DNA of 64,000 nt from Deinococcus roseus (GTDB taxonomy: Bacteria; Deinococcota; Deinococci; Deinococcales; Deinococcaceae). Position numbers and translations under genes: made by a program. Positions within the stretch are counted from its first letter, which is position 1. Each line of letters starts with the position of its first letter. Location: positions 186,001-250,000 of the forward strand of contig NZ_BMOD01000005.1 of the NCBI RefSeq assembly GCF_014646895.1. Reading direction: 5' to 3'. The notes below the pieces were generated by a model that saw nothing but the letters and a program-made list of their open reading frames with translations, did no database searches and was not told where the DNA came from. This document shows positions 34,874 to 43,514 of the stretch, one piece after another.

Positions 34874-35998
34874 TCAGGCGTTCTGGGGAATGAGGTGTTG
34901 CCACACGATGGGTCTGGGCAGACCCTCCACCACCTGCATGGGCCATTCAGGATCCAGGGTCAGCACTTCCAGGGTGCCGTCCTCGTGCATCAGCACAGTG
35001 TCTTCGAGTTTGGCTCCGGTGAGGCTGGGGTTCCAGGCGAAAGCCTGGGGACCTTGCAGGGTGTAGGCATCTCCAGGGGTGGCGATGCGTTCCCGACAGC
35101 CGTACCCGGTCAGTCCACCCTGGTGGTGTTCACGGATGGCCTGGGGCTCTCCGTGGGTCTGGTAGGTTTGCTTTAAGGTCTGATACAGGTGGTCCATGGT
35201 GCTGCCTGGGCGGGTTTCCTGCAGCAGCACAGCTTCGATGGCCTGCAGTTTCTGGTGTCTGGTTTGCTGTTCCCTGCCCAGCGGTTGAAAAGCCACAAAG
35301 CGGGTCAGGCTCACCCACAGGCCCCCCTGCCGGGCACAGAAGGACACCATGGCCTGATGTCCCAGTGGAATGTTCTGTGGAGGAAGGTGGCGGTACAGCT
35401 GCAACCTGCGGTCTCCTGCCACCTGGATGAGGCCCACATCGAGCCCTCTGTCCCTGAGGGCTTTTGCGCCCAGAGCGGAAAGCTGGTCTTCGGTGAGGTC
35501 CGGGGTGGCCTGCCTGAGGGTCTCAGACAGGGCTTCTGCACTGAGGCGACCCAGAAGGCGGTAACGCTGGATGTCGTGTTCGGTCAGGTGGTGTCTGTGC
35601 AGGTAAAAGCTTTCAGGGAGGGGATGTTCACCGGGTCCGGGGCGGTCACTGAGGACCTGTCCTGTCCCAACTTTTTCTTGCACAAATTGTTGTTGCAGGT
35701 GGCCCTCGGTCCAGGGAACAGCGTGGATCTGGGTGCCTGCCGGGAGTTCTTCATCGCGGATTCTGGGGGCCTCGATTTCATCGGTCAGCACAATGAAATC
35801 TGTGGAGGTGATCAGCACCTCTGCACAGCCACCTTCCACGGTTTGCAACACGGCACTGGACCCGCCAGCAGTGATCCAGCCGAACCACTCGATGCCCCGG
35901 AAGCGCACAGCGGCAGCTCCATTTTCTTGCAGCAGGGCACGCACAAGAGCAGTCTTCTGCTGGATGTCCTGCACCCTGAGGGTCTCGGAATCGCTCAT
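34874..35998 (-). CDS. Degenerate M24 (aminopeptidase P/creatinase-like) protein
   Basis: 374 aa with the two-domain layout of M24 peptidases. The creatinase-type N-domain (residues 10-130, VRALLQENGAAAVRFRGIEW) is followed by a pita-bread domain (from about 140, ERL-like RYRLLGRLSAEALSETL). The metal site looks lost: where M24 enzymes have the two Asp ligands, this protein has MVSFCARQGGLWVSLTR. The late His region (HHQGGLTGYGCRE) remains, but the two expected Glu ligands were not found. It is therefore probably not a dinuclear metallopeptidase. The start overlaps the upstream GH43 stop (ATGA) inside the glycan operon. The function is unknown. Confidence 0.7.
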   Translation of the reverse strand: MSDSETLRVQDIQQKTALVRALLQENGAAAVRFRGIEWFGWITAGGSSAVLQTVEGGCAEVLITSTDFIVLTDEIEAPRIRDEELPAGTQIHAVPWTEGHLQQQFVQEKVGTGQVLSDRPGPGEHPLPESFYLHRHHLTEHDIQRYRLLGRLSAEALSETLRQATPDLTEDQLSALGAKALRDRGLDVGLIQVAGDRRLQLYRHLPPQNIPLGHQAMVSFCARQGGLWVSLTRFVAFQPLGREQQTRHQKLQAIEAVLLQETRPGSTMDHLYQTLKQTYQTHGEPQAIREHHQGGLTGYGCRERIATPGDAYTLQGPQAFAWNPSLTGAKLEDTVLMHEDGTLEVLTLDPEWPMQVVEGLPRPIVWQHLIPQNA

Positions 35999-36978
35999 TT
36001 GATCACTGGACCTTCCTGTTCAGAGAGGGTGGGTTCCTTGAAGCTCACCTTGCCGTCTTTGAACTGGATGGGATCGATGCGCATGGTGCGTTTGCCCACA
36101 TCATCTCCGGTGAATCCTGCGGTCCAGGCGTGATAAACCAGCCAGGTGTTGCCTGCATCGTCGGTGGTGACGGTCTGGTGTCCGGGTCCGGCCACCTCGC
36201 CCACCGAGTACACGATGGGGTTGTCTTCAAATTTTTTGAATTCCCCCAGAGGGCTTTTTCCAACGGCGTAACCCACCCCGTACAGATCGCTGGCAAAATC
36301 ACTGGCCGAGAACAGCAGGTAGTAATACCCCTCCTGGTAATGCATGGTGGGGGCTTCCACCAGGTTGCCTTCCCAGAGTTCCCGGTTGTGGATGAGCTGC
36401 ACGGGTTTGTCCAGCAATGTCTTGCCGTCTTTGGACAGTTTCTGACCGTAGATGTAGGTCAGGAACCCGATGGCGTTGCCATCGTTCTTCCAGTACAGGT
36501 AGAGGTCGCCGTTCTGGTCCCGGAAGGGGCTGGCGTCGATGCTGCCTCCTTCATCGGCCTGACAGATCAGGGGTTTGTCTGAGGTGTCCTTGAAAGGACC
36601 TGCAGGGCTGTCCGATTCAGCAATGCTGATGCACTGGTAATTGCTCTCCCTGTCCCGCAAGGTGTAGTACATCAGGTATTTGCCTTCATTCTGGATCACT
36701 TCGGGGGCCCAGGTCAGACCGCCCTGTGCCCAGAACGGCAGGCCACCCAGGGCATCCCCTTTGACCTCCCAGTTCACGAGGTCTTTGCTGAAGGCCATCT
36801 GGATGTCTCTGCCCTCGCCGTTGGTGGCGTAGGCGTAGTAGCCTTCACTGGTTTTCAGCACGAAAGGGTCGGGGAAATTGATGTTGAGGACGGGGTTCTG
36901 GTATTTCACGTGTTTCTCCGCCTGGGCGCAGCCTGCCAGGGTCAGCAGGGCCATGCCGTTCAAGAAAAGCTTTTTCAT
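35995..36978 (-). CDS. Glycoside hydrolase family 43 lipoprotein
   Basis: About 327 aa. MKKLFLNGMALLTLAGC is a lipoprotein signal (Cys17). The mature enzyme starts with NPVLNINFPDPFVLKTSEGY, holding the catalytic Asp. TWAPEVIQNEGKYLMYYTLR, IDASPFRDQNGDLYLYWK and LVEAPTMH (general-acid Glu) complete the GH43 active site. It should hydrolyse arabinan or xylan side chains at the cell envelope. The ATG at 36978 has GGAG 8 bases upstream and overlaps the GH-A gene stop (ATGA); the stop overlaps the M24-like gene. Confidence 0.9.
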   Translation of the reverse strand: MKKLFLNGMALLTLAGCAQAEKHVKYQNPVLNINFPDPFVLKTSEGYYAYATNGEGRDIQMAFSKDLVNWEVKGDALGGLPFWAQGGLTWAPEVIQNEGKYLMYYTLRDRESNYQCISIAESDSPAGPFKDTSDKPLICQADEGGSIDASPFRDQNGDLYLYWKNDGNAIGFLTYIYGQKLSKDGKTLLDKPVQLIHNRELWEGNLVEAPTMHYQEGYYYLLFSASDFASDLYGVGYAVGKSPLGEFKKFEDNPIVYSVGEVAGPGHQTVTTDDAGNTWLVYHAWTAGFTGDDVGKRTMRIDPIQFKDGKVSFKEPTLSEQEGPVIK

Positions 36979-38210
36979 GAGGTCACTCCGGGACAGAAGG
37001 GAAAAGTCCGGTGTCCGGTGTCTGCTGGAGGGTGCTGGATCAGGCTTTTGAAGGCTTCCTGCACGGGACCGGGTCTGCGCTGCATGTTGTGCAGGTGGTA
37101 CAGCCCGGAGGGGCACACATGCCCGGTCAATTCGGTGAGTCCGGTGTTCCAGTCGATGTGGTCAAAGAAAGGCCACCACGTGTATGCAACCACCTCAATC
37201 CCCTCTGCCCTGACCCGTGCCACTTCGGAGGTGCTGTAATTCAACCACTCCTGCTGGTCCCGGTCTGAGCTGGTTTCGGCCACATAAACGGGTTTCTGGT
37301 AGCGCTGGTGGTACAGCCTGAGGGTTTCGCCCAGTCCGGGAGGAGTGGAGTCTGCGTCCAGACGGTAATCGGTGCGCCTTCCCCAATCCGAGGCCGGTTT
37401 GGGGCCTCTGGGCGTGAAAATCACGTGTTCAGAACCAGGGTAGTAATCCAGTCCGATCATGTCGATTTGCACGGGTGCCTCCAGAAAAGAGTCCAGCCAG
37501 TTCTGGGAAACCCCGTTTTGCAGCAGAAACTTTGCGGTCCAGCTGTCCACATTGGCTTTGCCCAGCAGCACATCCAGCGCGATAAAACGGTACTGTGTGA
37601 GCTCATCTGCCAGACTCTGCACGCCAGCATCGAGTGCCCGGAAACCGTCGGCCCCATCGTTGAGCCAGAACTGGGCCGAGGGGTTCACCTGCTGAATGGA
37701 CTGCACCGTCTGCCGGATGCTTTCGATGATGGGCACCAGCAGATCCACAAAAGTGCGGGCACTGGTGCCATACGGAGGCCAGGTCCCATTGCCCCCTCTG
37801 AAAAAAGCGCAGATGTAAGGCTCATTGAACGGGGTGAAGAGGGTGATCTGGGGATAACGTGCCGCAAAGTCACGGGCGTAACGGGCCAGTTCTGCAGGGT
37901 AATCCGGGTTCAGAAACCCGTTTTCCAGCCATGCAGGGGTCCCGAAGTGAATCAAATCCCAGATGGGGGTCAAGCCCAGGGCCTGCATTTCTGAAATGAC
38001 CTGATCGGTCCAGGACCAGTCGTAACGGTCTTTTTCAGGGTGCTGCATGTCCCAGGGCAGACCATGGCGGATGAACTGCACCCCCAGGTCTTTTGCCTTT
38101 TGCAGGTCTTCACGCCAGTGGTTCTGGTGGTCGGTCATGAGGAGTTCGTTCACGCCCATGTCGGGCATGCTGGTGTTTTCAATGCCAACCCCCCACCAGA
38201 ACGTGCTCAT
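36975..38210 (-). CDS. Clan GH-A glycosidase (GH1-like)
   Basis: 411 aa (beta/alpha)8 enzyme. FIRHGLPWDMQHPEKDRYDW and IWDLIHFGTPAWLENGFLNP are beta-strand ends typical of GH1-type beta-glycosidases. FTPFNEPYICAFFRGG carries the acid/base Glu (NEP), and VYVAETSSDRDQQEW the nucleophile Glu. AYTWWPFFDHIDWNTG is the usual aglycone-site region. It has no signal peptide, so it is cytoplasmic. The exact family (GH1 versus a related GH-A family) and linkage are uncertain. Overlaps of 4 bases on both sides place it in the transporter operon. Confidence 0.8.
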   Translation of the reverse strand: MSTFWWGVGIENTSMPDMGVNELLMTDHQNHWREDLQKAKDLGVQFIRHGLPWDMQHPEKDRYDWSWTDQVISEMQALGLTPIWDLIHFGTPAWLENGFLNPDYPAELARYARDFAARYPQITLFTPFNEPYICAFFRGGNGTWPPYGTSARTFVDLLVPIIESIRQTVQSIQQVNPSAQFWLNDGADGFRALDAGVQSLADELTQYRFIALDVLLGKANVDSWTAKFLLQNGVSQNWLDSFLEAPVQIDMIGLDYYPGSEHVIFTPRGPKPASDWGRRTDYRLDADSTPPGLGETLRLYHQRYQKPVYVAETSSDRDQQEWLNYSTSEVARVRAEGIEVVAYTWWPFFDHIDWNTGLTELTGHVCPSGLYHLHNMQRRPGPVQEAFKSLIQHPPADTGHRTFPFCPGVTS

Positions 38211-39070
38211 TCTTTGCTTCCTCCGGCAGAGAGGCCCTGCTCCAGGTAACGCTGTCCAATCAGGTAGGCGACCAGCACGGGAATGGAGGCAATGGCGGTT
38301 CCGGCCATCAGCTTGCCGTAATCGGTGGTGTAGCGGCTGGAAAAGGAGGTGATGCCCACAGGCAGGGTCTGCAAATCACCGTGCACCACAAAGAGCGGCC
38401 AGACGTAGTTGTTCCAGCTTCCCATGAAGGCAAACACAGCCAGCGTGACCAGCACGGGAACGGAGAGGGGAACGATCACCCGCCACAAAATCTGCCAGGA
38501 GTTGGCTCCGTCCAGTACAGCGGCTTCTTCCAGTTCTCCGGGAATGCTCATGAAGAACTGCCTGAGCAGGAACACCCCGAAAGCACCCGACACACCGGGC
38601 CAGATCAGGGCGTGGTAGCTGTCAATCCAGTTGAGGTTGATCATCATGATGTAACTGGGAATCAGGGTCACGATTCCGGGAACCATCATGGAAGAGATCA
38701 CGAACCAGAACCATGCATCCCGGCCTGGAAACCGCATGCGGGCCAGCGGATAGGCGGCCAGCACACTGAACAGCAGGTGCAGCAAGGTGTAAGACAGACT
38801 GGTGAACACCGAGTTGAGCGTCCAGCGGCCAATGTTGCCATCGGGCGAATTGAAGATCTCGGTGTAGTTCTGCAGGGTGAAGTTCTTGGGCCACCACTGG
38901 ATGGGCAGACTGATGGTGTCAGACTCGGGTTTGAAGCTGGTGGAGAGCATCCAGTAAATCGGGGCCAGGAACAGCAGGGCCAGCAGGGCCAGCACCACAA
39001 AACGGGGAATTTCACGGGGAACCCGGCGTTTGCGTGAGGTTGGCTGTGGGAGTTGCGGCTGGGTGGTCAT
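38207..39070 (-). CDS. Carbohydrate ABC transporter permease (MalG/LacG type)
   Basis: 287 aa inner-membrane protein with about six hydrophobic segments (FVVLALLALLFLAPIYWML first). The cytoplasmic EAA loop is visible at about residues 185-205 (IPGELEEAAVLDGANSWQIL, then WRVIVPLSVP), which docks the ATPase. No ATPase gene is in the operon, so a shared MsmK-type ATPase is likely. It partners the adjacent permease and binding protein for uptake of oligosaccharides. It overlaps both neighbours by 4 bases. Confidence 0.93.
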   Translation of the reverse strand: MTTQPQLPQPTSRKRRVPREIPRFVVLALLALLFLAPIYWMLSTSFKPESDTISLPIQWWPKNFTLQNYTEIFNSPDGNIGRWTLNSVFTSLSYTLLHLLFSVLAAYPLARMRFPGRDAWFWFVISSMMVPGIVTLIPSYIMMINLNWIDSYHALIWPGVSGAFGVFLLRQFFMSIPGELEEAAVLDGANSWQILWRVIVPLSVPVLVTLAVFAFMGSWNNYVWPLFVVHGDLQTLPVGITSFSSRYTTDYGKLMAGTAIASIPVLVAYLIGQRYLEQGLSAGGSKE

Positions 39071-40020
39071 TTCTTGCTCCCTCTGAGTTCACGGGTTTGC
39101 AGCCAGAACTGGAAGGCGGTGAAGATCAGCATGATCAGACCGAACATGAAGGCCATGGCCGCAGCGCTGGAAAACTGGTTGTTGGAGAATGCCTCTTCGG
39201 TGATGTACATGATCACAGACTGGGTGGAGCGCACAGGGCCGCCCCCGGTGATCAGTTGCGGTTGCCCGAACAGCTGGAAGGAGCCCAGCACGGTGGTCAC
39301 CACCACAAACAAAGTTGTGGAGGACAAGTTGGGCCAGGTGATGAACCTGAACTGCTGGAATGCCGTGGCCCCGTCCAGTTCCGCCGCCTCGTAGATGGCT
39401 TTGGAGATGTTGTTCATGGCGGCGAGGTAGAGGGTCATGTTGAAGCCGATGGTCCACCACACTGTTCCCAGCACAATCGGCACCCAGGCCCAGCCTTCGG
39501 TGGTCAGGAAGGGAATTCCGGGAAGGTGCAGGTACTCGGTGAGGATGATGTTGACCAGACCGCTCTGGTTTTCAAAGAGCCACTTCCAGAGGATGCCCAT
39601 TACAGAAACAGACAAGATGCCGGGCATGAAGAAGATGCTGCGGAAAAAGGCACGTCCAAAAATGGGTTTGAACAGCAAAACCGCCAGGGTGATGGAGGTG
39701 CCCACAAGCAGGGGCACGCTGACCACCGTAAAAATGGCAGTGTTGATAAAGGTCTTCCAGAAGAACTCGCTTTGTGGGGTGCCCGCCTTGAACAGGTTGG
39801 CATAAAATTCCAGTCCGACAAAGGGCTGGCTTTCCAATAAGGGATCCCAACGGTGCATGCTGATGTACAGCCCATAAAACACCGGGAAAATGATGAAACC
39901 AAGGAAAAAAATCGCGTGGGGCAGCAGGTACAGCCAGGGCACAATGGGATGTCCGGTGTTGTAGGAACTCCGTCTGCTGCGTTTTCTGGGGACTGCAGTT
40001 TTGGTGGTCATGTCGCTCAT
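39067..40020 (-). CDS. Sugar ABC transporter permease (MalF/LacF/UgpA type)
   Basis: 317 aa with a basic N-terminal tail (RKRSRRSSY) and about six membrane segments. The EAA loop is NISKAIYEAAELDGATAFQQ followed by FRFITWPNL. It forms the heterodimeric channel with the next gene's product. A GGGGAGAACTT ribosome binding site precedes the ATG. A hairpin lies in the 57-base gap after the binding-protein gene, which often lowers expression of the membrane components relative to the binding protein. Confidence 0.93.
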   Translation of the reverse strand: MSDMTTKTAVPRKRSRRSSYNTGHPIVPWLYLLPHAIFFLGFIIFPVFYGLYISMHRWDPLLESQPFVGLEFYANLFKAGTPQSEFFWKTFINTAIFTVVSVPLLVGTSITLAVLLFKPIFGRAFFRSIFFMPGILSVSVMGILWKWLFENQSGLVNIILTEYLHLPGIPFLTTEGWAWVPIVLGTVWWTIGFNMTLYLAAMNNISKAIYEAAELDGATAFQQFRFITWPNLSSTTLFVVVTTVLGSFQLFGQPQLITGGGPVRSTQSVIMYITEEAFSNNQFSSAAAMAFMFGLIMLIFTAFQFWLQTRELRGSKK

Positions 40021-40040
40021 AAGTTCTCCCCGAAAAGAGG

Positions 40041-40067
40041 TGGCCTGACTGACGGGCAGCCAGGCCA
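40041..40067 (-). promoter_or_regulatory. Intercistronic stem-loop between binding protein and permease genes
   Basis: TGGCCTG (40041-40047) pairs with CAGGCCA (40061-40067) around a 13-base loop. It lacks a T-tract, so partial termination or protection of the upstream mRNA from decay is more likely than full termination. Confidence 0.45.
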
Positions 40068-40077
40068 GAAAGGGGAT

Positions 40078-41379
40078 TTATTGCAGGGACTTGCGGGCCT
40101 GATCGATCTGCTTGTTGGCCTCGTTCTGGCCGTCTTCCAGGGCCTCTTTAACGGACTTCTTGCCCAGGATGGCAGCTTCCACGGCAGCGTCCCATGCACC
40201 GCGCACCTGACCGACCCAGGGGTAACCGGAGGTGGCGTACACGTTGGGCAGGCCTTCAAACAGCCCGTTGATGGGGTTGGTGTCGTAGGACTTGTCTGCT
40301 GCGACTTTGGCCTGGGTGGGGAGGCCACCGGTGCTGGTCCAGGTCAGGTTCTGCTCGGGTTCGGTCAGCCAGCCGATGAATTCCAGGGCAGCCAGACGCT
40401 TGTTCTTGTCGTAACCAGCGCGCTGTTTGGGCAGGGTCAGATGGCTGCTTCCGCCCCAGGCGGCTTTCATCTTGGTGCCCAGTTGTGGGAAGGGGGCCAC
40501 ACCGAAGTTCAGACCTGCCTGACCTTTGTACTGTTCCAGCATCCACACGCCGTTGAAGTTGAAGCAGGTTTTGCCCTGGCGGAAGGCGTTGATTTCGCTC
40601 TGCTCGGTGGCGTTGGCAGGAGAGGTCTGGTACTTGGTGATCTGGTCTGCCAGGAACTGGATGGCTTCCTGACCTGCAGCGGTGTTGAAGGCCGCATTGA
40701 GGTCTTTGTCCACCAGGTTCACACCGTTCTGGCGCAGCACGGAGTAGGCGATGGTGCCGCCCATCCAGCCGTTGACCACACCGTTGGCCCAGGTGTTGAG
40801 GTTCTTGGGATCAAATCCGGCTTCTCCGGGGTTCTTGCCGTTTTTGTCCACGGTGCAGGCCTTGGCAGCGGCCAGGAATTCTGCACGGTTGGTGGGGACC
40901 TTGTTGATGCCGTACTTCTTCATCAGGTCCTTGTTGTAGTACATGGCCAGGGCCACGCTGTGCACGGGAACCCCGTAGCTGCGGCCTTTGTAATCAGCGG
41001 TTTTCCAGAGGGGGCCGTAAAAGTTGGCCTTGGTGATGCCGCCTGCTTTGAGGTCTGCACTGGTCAGGGGGGTGAGTGCGCCACGGGCAATGAATCCGGT
41101 CACCTGGTCTTCGTTGATGACCACCACATCGGAGGCGCGGCCCGAAGCCACCAGGGGAGCAAGCTGCTGCCAGGTGGTGCCCCAGGGCTGTGCGCTGGCT
41201 TTCACCGTGATGTTGGGGTGGGTGTCGTTGAACTTCTTGACCAGGGCTTCCATGACCGGACGGTCAGGGCCCGTAAAGCCGTGCAGGTAGGTGATTTCCA
41301 CTTTGGGACCAGTGTATTCAGCGTGGGCGGTGGATGCAGCGGCAATGGCCAGAATCAGGGTAAGGGGTTTGAGTTTCAT
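40078..41379 (-). CDS. Extracellular sugar-binding protein (ABC transporter)
   Basis: 433 aa, cluster-B/family 1 solute-binding protein. The type I signal peptide ends AHA-EYT (no lipobox Cys). Typical segments are VEITYLHGFTGPDRPVMEAL, LVKKFNDTHPNITVKA, VPVHSVALAMYYNKDLMKKY, CFNFNGVWMLEQYK and the late GLPTQAKVAAD. It captures oligosaccharide for the two permeases downstream. AGGAGGAGA precedes the ATG by 5 bases. Its place behind a GH2 enzyme and ahead of GH43 enzymes suggests an arabinan- or xylan-derived ligand. Confidence 0.93.
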   Translation of the reverse strand: MKLKPLTLILAIAAASTAHAEYTGPKVEITYLHGFTGPDRPVMEALVKKFNDTHPNITVKASAQPWGTTWQQLAPLVASGRASDVVVINEDQVTGFIARGALTPLTSADLKAGGITKANFYGPLWKTADYKGRSYGVPVHSVALAMYYNKDLMKKYGINKVPTNRAEFLAAAKACTVDKNGKNPGEAGFDPKNLNTWANGVVNGWMGGTIAYSVLRQNGVNLVDKDLNAAFNTAAGQEAIQFLADQITKYQTSPANATEQSEINAFRQGKTCFNFNGVWMLEQYKGQAGLNFGVAPFPQLGTKMKAAWGGSSHLTLPKQRAGYDKNKRLAALEFIGWLTEPEQNLTWTSTGGLPTQAKVAADKSYDTNPINGLFEGLPNVYATSGYPWVGQVRGAWDAAVEAAILGKKSVKEALEDGQNEANKQIDQARKSLQ

Positions 41380-41399
41380 GCGGTTCTCCTCCTGGGGTT

Positions 41400-41440
41400 T
41401 CTTTCTCCACCTCTTTTTTGAAGAGGGGAATCGGAACGGG
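41400..41440 (-). promoter_or_regulatory. Hairpin in the GH2-binding protein gap
   Basis: On the minus strand CCTCTT, a run of A and AAGAGG form a short stem between the GH2 stop and the binding-protein gene. No T-tract follows, so read-through is expected. No separate strong promoter was seen for the binding protein in this 78-base gap. Confidence 0.3.
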
Positions 41441-41457
41441 GCTGGGTGGTGCCGGGG

Positions 41458-43290
41458 TCAATGGGTCTGTGGGGTTTCAGACTGGGGTTGCTGGGGCTGC
41501 TTTGCAAGCCACCTGTGCGAGTAATTCAGGGGGTTGTTCTGGGCCAGTGGGCGTCCCAGGTTGGCCTGGGCAAAACGCTCGATGGCGGCTTTGGGGGTGC
41601 GGTCCATGTAGAGCACACCGTTGATTTCCTGGAAGGTGTCTGTGAGCTGGGTGTAACAGAAACCAGAAAGGGCTTTGCTGTCGTGCACGGCGGCCAGCAG
41701 TTTCTCGTAGCGCTGGATGAAGTCATCGCTGCTGCTGGCGGTGCTGTATCCCCAGCCTTTTTGTGGGGTTTCGGTGTAGGCAATGCCGCCAAATTCGGTG
41801 AGCATGTAAGGCTGGTCGGTGATCTGGCAGTCTGCCACGGTGAGTTTGCGGTTTCCGGGCATCAGTTTCTGCACGGACTGCAGGTCCTGAAAGTTCTGTC
41901 TGAGCACATCAGGTCGGGCTTCGTAGTCATGGATGGAGAAAATATCGGTGACCACATGCTCCCAACCATCGTTGCCCACCACCAGACGGCTGGTGTCCAG
42001 GGTGCGGGTGAGGTGGTACAGGGCTTTCACGAACTGCTGCTGCTCCTCGTAAACGGGCAGATCAGGCACGCCCCAGGACTCATTGAAGGTGACCCAGGCC
42101 ACCACACAAGGGTGGGAGCGGTCCCGGTCCAGCACCTTCAGCCATTCTCTGGTGGTGCGTTCTACCGCTTCGGGGGTGAAGGCATATGGGCTGGGCATTT
42201 CGGTCCAGACCACCAGACCCTGCACATCTGCCTGATAGAGGTAACGGGGGTCTTCAATTTTCTGGTGCTTGCGCACCCCGTTGAATCCGAGCCTTCTGGT
42301 GAGTTCCACATCCTGGCGCAGTTCTTCAGGGCTGGCGGTCATGTGACCGTCTTTCCAGTAGCCCTGATCCAGAGCCAGACGCAGGTAATACGGACGGCCA
42401 TTGAGGTAGAAGCGGTTGTCGCGGCTGGTCACGCTGCGCAGGGCAGTGTAAGAGGAAGCCTGATCCAGCACCTGGTTTTCCAGGCTCAGCAGGGTGATTT
42501 CAGCCTCAATGAGCTGGGGGTGTTCGGGGCTCCAGAGGAAATCGTCGCGGGCATCGTCGATGCCGGGGTCTGGCAGGTGGATGATGCGCTCCAGATGGCC
42601 CTGTTTCACCAGGGTGGCGTCCTCTGCAATCAATTCACCCCGTAAAAACAGGCGCACCTGCACTTTTGCGGTCTGGGTGAGTTTCAGGGACATCCGGTAA
42701 CCAATCTGAAAACGCTCAAGGTTGGCCGTCCAGTGGATTTTTTCAATGCGCGCTGCAGGCACTTTTTCCAGCCAGACGGTTCTCCAGATGCCGGTGGTGC
42801 GGGGGTACCAGATGCCGTGCGGCTGGTCCAGCCAGTCCTGCTTGCCTCTGGGAATGGAGAGGTCGGTGGGGTAATCTCTGGCCTGCACTGCGATTTCCAG
42901 GATTTCGGACTGTGCGTAAGGGGTGATGTCCAGTTGAAAAGGGGTGTACCCACCGCTGTGCTCGCCCACAAACTGGCCGTTGACCCACACACGGGCGTCA
43001 AAGTCCACTGCACCAAAATGCAGGATCAGGCGCTCGGTGGCTGCGGGAAGCAGGGCCTCGGTGAGGGTGAAGTGGGTTCGGTACCACACGCTGTGGTGGG
43101 GGGTTTCGTCCTGGATGCCGCTTCTGGGGGATTCGGGGGCGTAGGGAACCAGAATGTTTTGAGAAAATTCGACGGTTTGAGGATGGGAATGCAGCAGCGC
43201 GGGGTCCGTGCTGAACTGCCACCATCCGTCCAGAGACACCCAGGAGGCACGCTGAAGCTGTGGTCTGGGGTGCAATGCATCTATCGGCAT
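41458..43290 (-). CDS. Glycoside hydrolase family 2 protein (beta-galactosidase/glucuronidase type)
   Basis: 610 aa. The N-terminal jelly roll (residues 15-180) shows HSVWYRTHFTL, LHFGAVDFDARVWVNG and EHSGGYTPFQLDIT. An Ig-like domain follows to about 290. The (beta/alpha)8 barrel opens with FYLNGRPYYLRLALDQGYW. VAWVTFNESWG carries the acid/base Glu and YMLTEFGGIAY the nucleophile Glu. It has no signal peptide, so it is cytoplasmic. The substrate linkage (beta-galactoside, glucuronide, mannoside or other) cannot be assigned. It is first in the operon, with AGGTG five bases before the ATG. Confidence 0.9.
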   Translation of the reverse strand: MPIDALHPRPQLQRASWVSLDGWWQFSTDPALLHSHPQTVEFSQNILVPYAPESPRSGIQDETPHHSVWYRTHFTLTEALLPAATERLILHFGAVDFDARVWVNGQFVGEHSGGYTPFQLDITPYAQSEILEIAVQARDYPTDLSIPRGKQDWLDQPHGIWYPRTTGIWRTVWLEKVPAARIEKIHWTANLERFQIGYRMSLKLTQTAKVQVRLFLRGELIAEDATLVKQGHLERIIHLPDPGIDDARDDFLWSPEHPQLIEAEITLLSLENQVLDQASSYTALRSVTSRDNRFYLNGRPYYLRLALDQGYWKDGHMTASPEELRQDVELTRRLGFNGVRKHQKIEDPRYLYQADVQGLVVWTEMPSPYAFTPEAVERTTREWLKVLDRDRSHPCVVAWVTFNESWGVPDLPVYEEQQQFVKALYHLTRTLDTSRLVVGNDGWEHVVTDIFSIHDYEARPDVLRQNFQDLQSVQKLMPGNRKLTVADCQITDQPYMLTEFGGIAYTETPQKGWGYSTASSSDDFIQRYEKLLAAVHDSKALSGFCYTQLTDTFQEINGVLYMDRTPKAAIERFAQANLGRPLAQNNPLNYSHRWLAKQPQQPQSETPQTH

Positions 43291-43338
43291 GGTTACACCT
43301 GCTGGTCTTGATGGGAGGTTGGATTTCCTGACCCCTCA

Positions 43339-43368
43339 ATACTAACAACTTTTTTTATTTCTTGTCAA
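43339..43368 (-). promoter_or_regulatory. Promoter of the glycan-utilisation operon
   Basis: Minus strand TTGACA (43368-43363), an 18-base spacer and TAGTAT (43344-43339), with TGT directly before the -10 as in extended -10 promoters. The leader to the GH2 start would be about 42 bases. An AGTTGTTA motif next to the -10 also occurs at the divergent regulator promoter. Confidence 0.75.
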
Positions 43369-43444
43369 TATCTTTTAAAATCCACTGAGGTGGACCGCCT
43401 GCCTATTGCCAAAATCCCGGTACAGGCCAGTTCTCAACAAAAAA

Positions 43445-43484
43445 TTTTGCAATGTTGCAAAACAGAAGCCAGAGTTGTTACAAT
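43445..43484 (+). promoter_or_regulatory. Promoter and palindromic operator of the winged-helix regulator
   Basis: TTGCAA (43455-43460), an 18-base spacer and TACAAT (43479-43484) with extended TGT form the promoter. The -35 is embedded in the perfect inverted repeat TTTTGCAATGTTGCAAAA (43445-43462), a good candidate operator. AGTTGTTA at 43473-43480 abuts the -10, as at the divergent promoter. Confidence 0.65.
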
Positions 43485-43514
43485 CAAAAACATCTTTCTG
43501 CTGAAGGAGCACCC

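Noticed and set aside
39853..41421. 522-codon plus-strand open frame opposite the binding-protein gene
   Set aside because: A mirror of the sugar-binding protein with no start signals or motifs.
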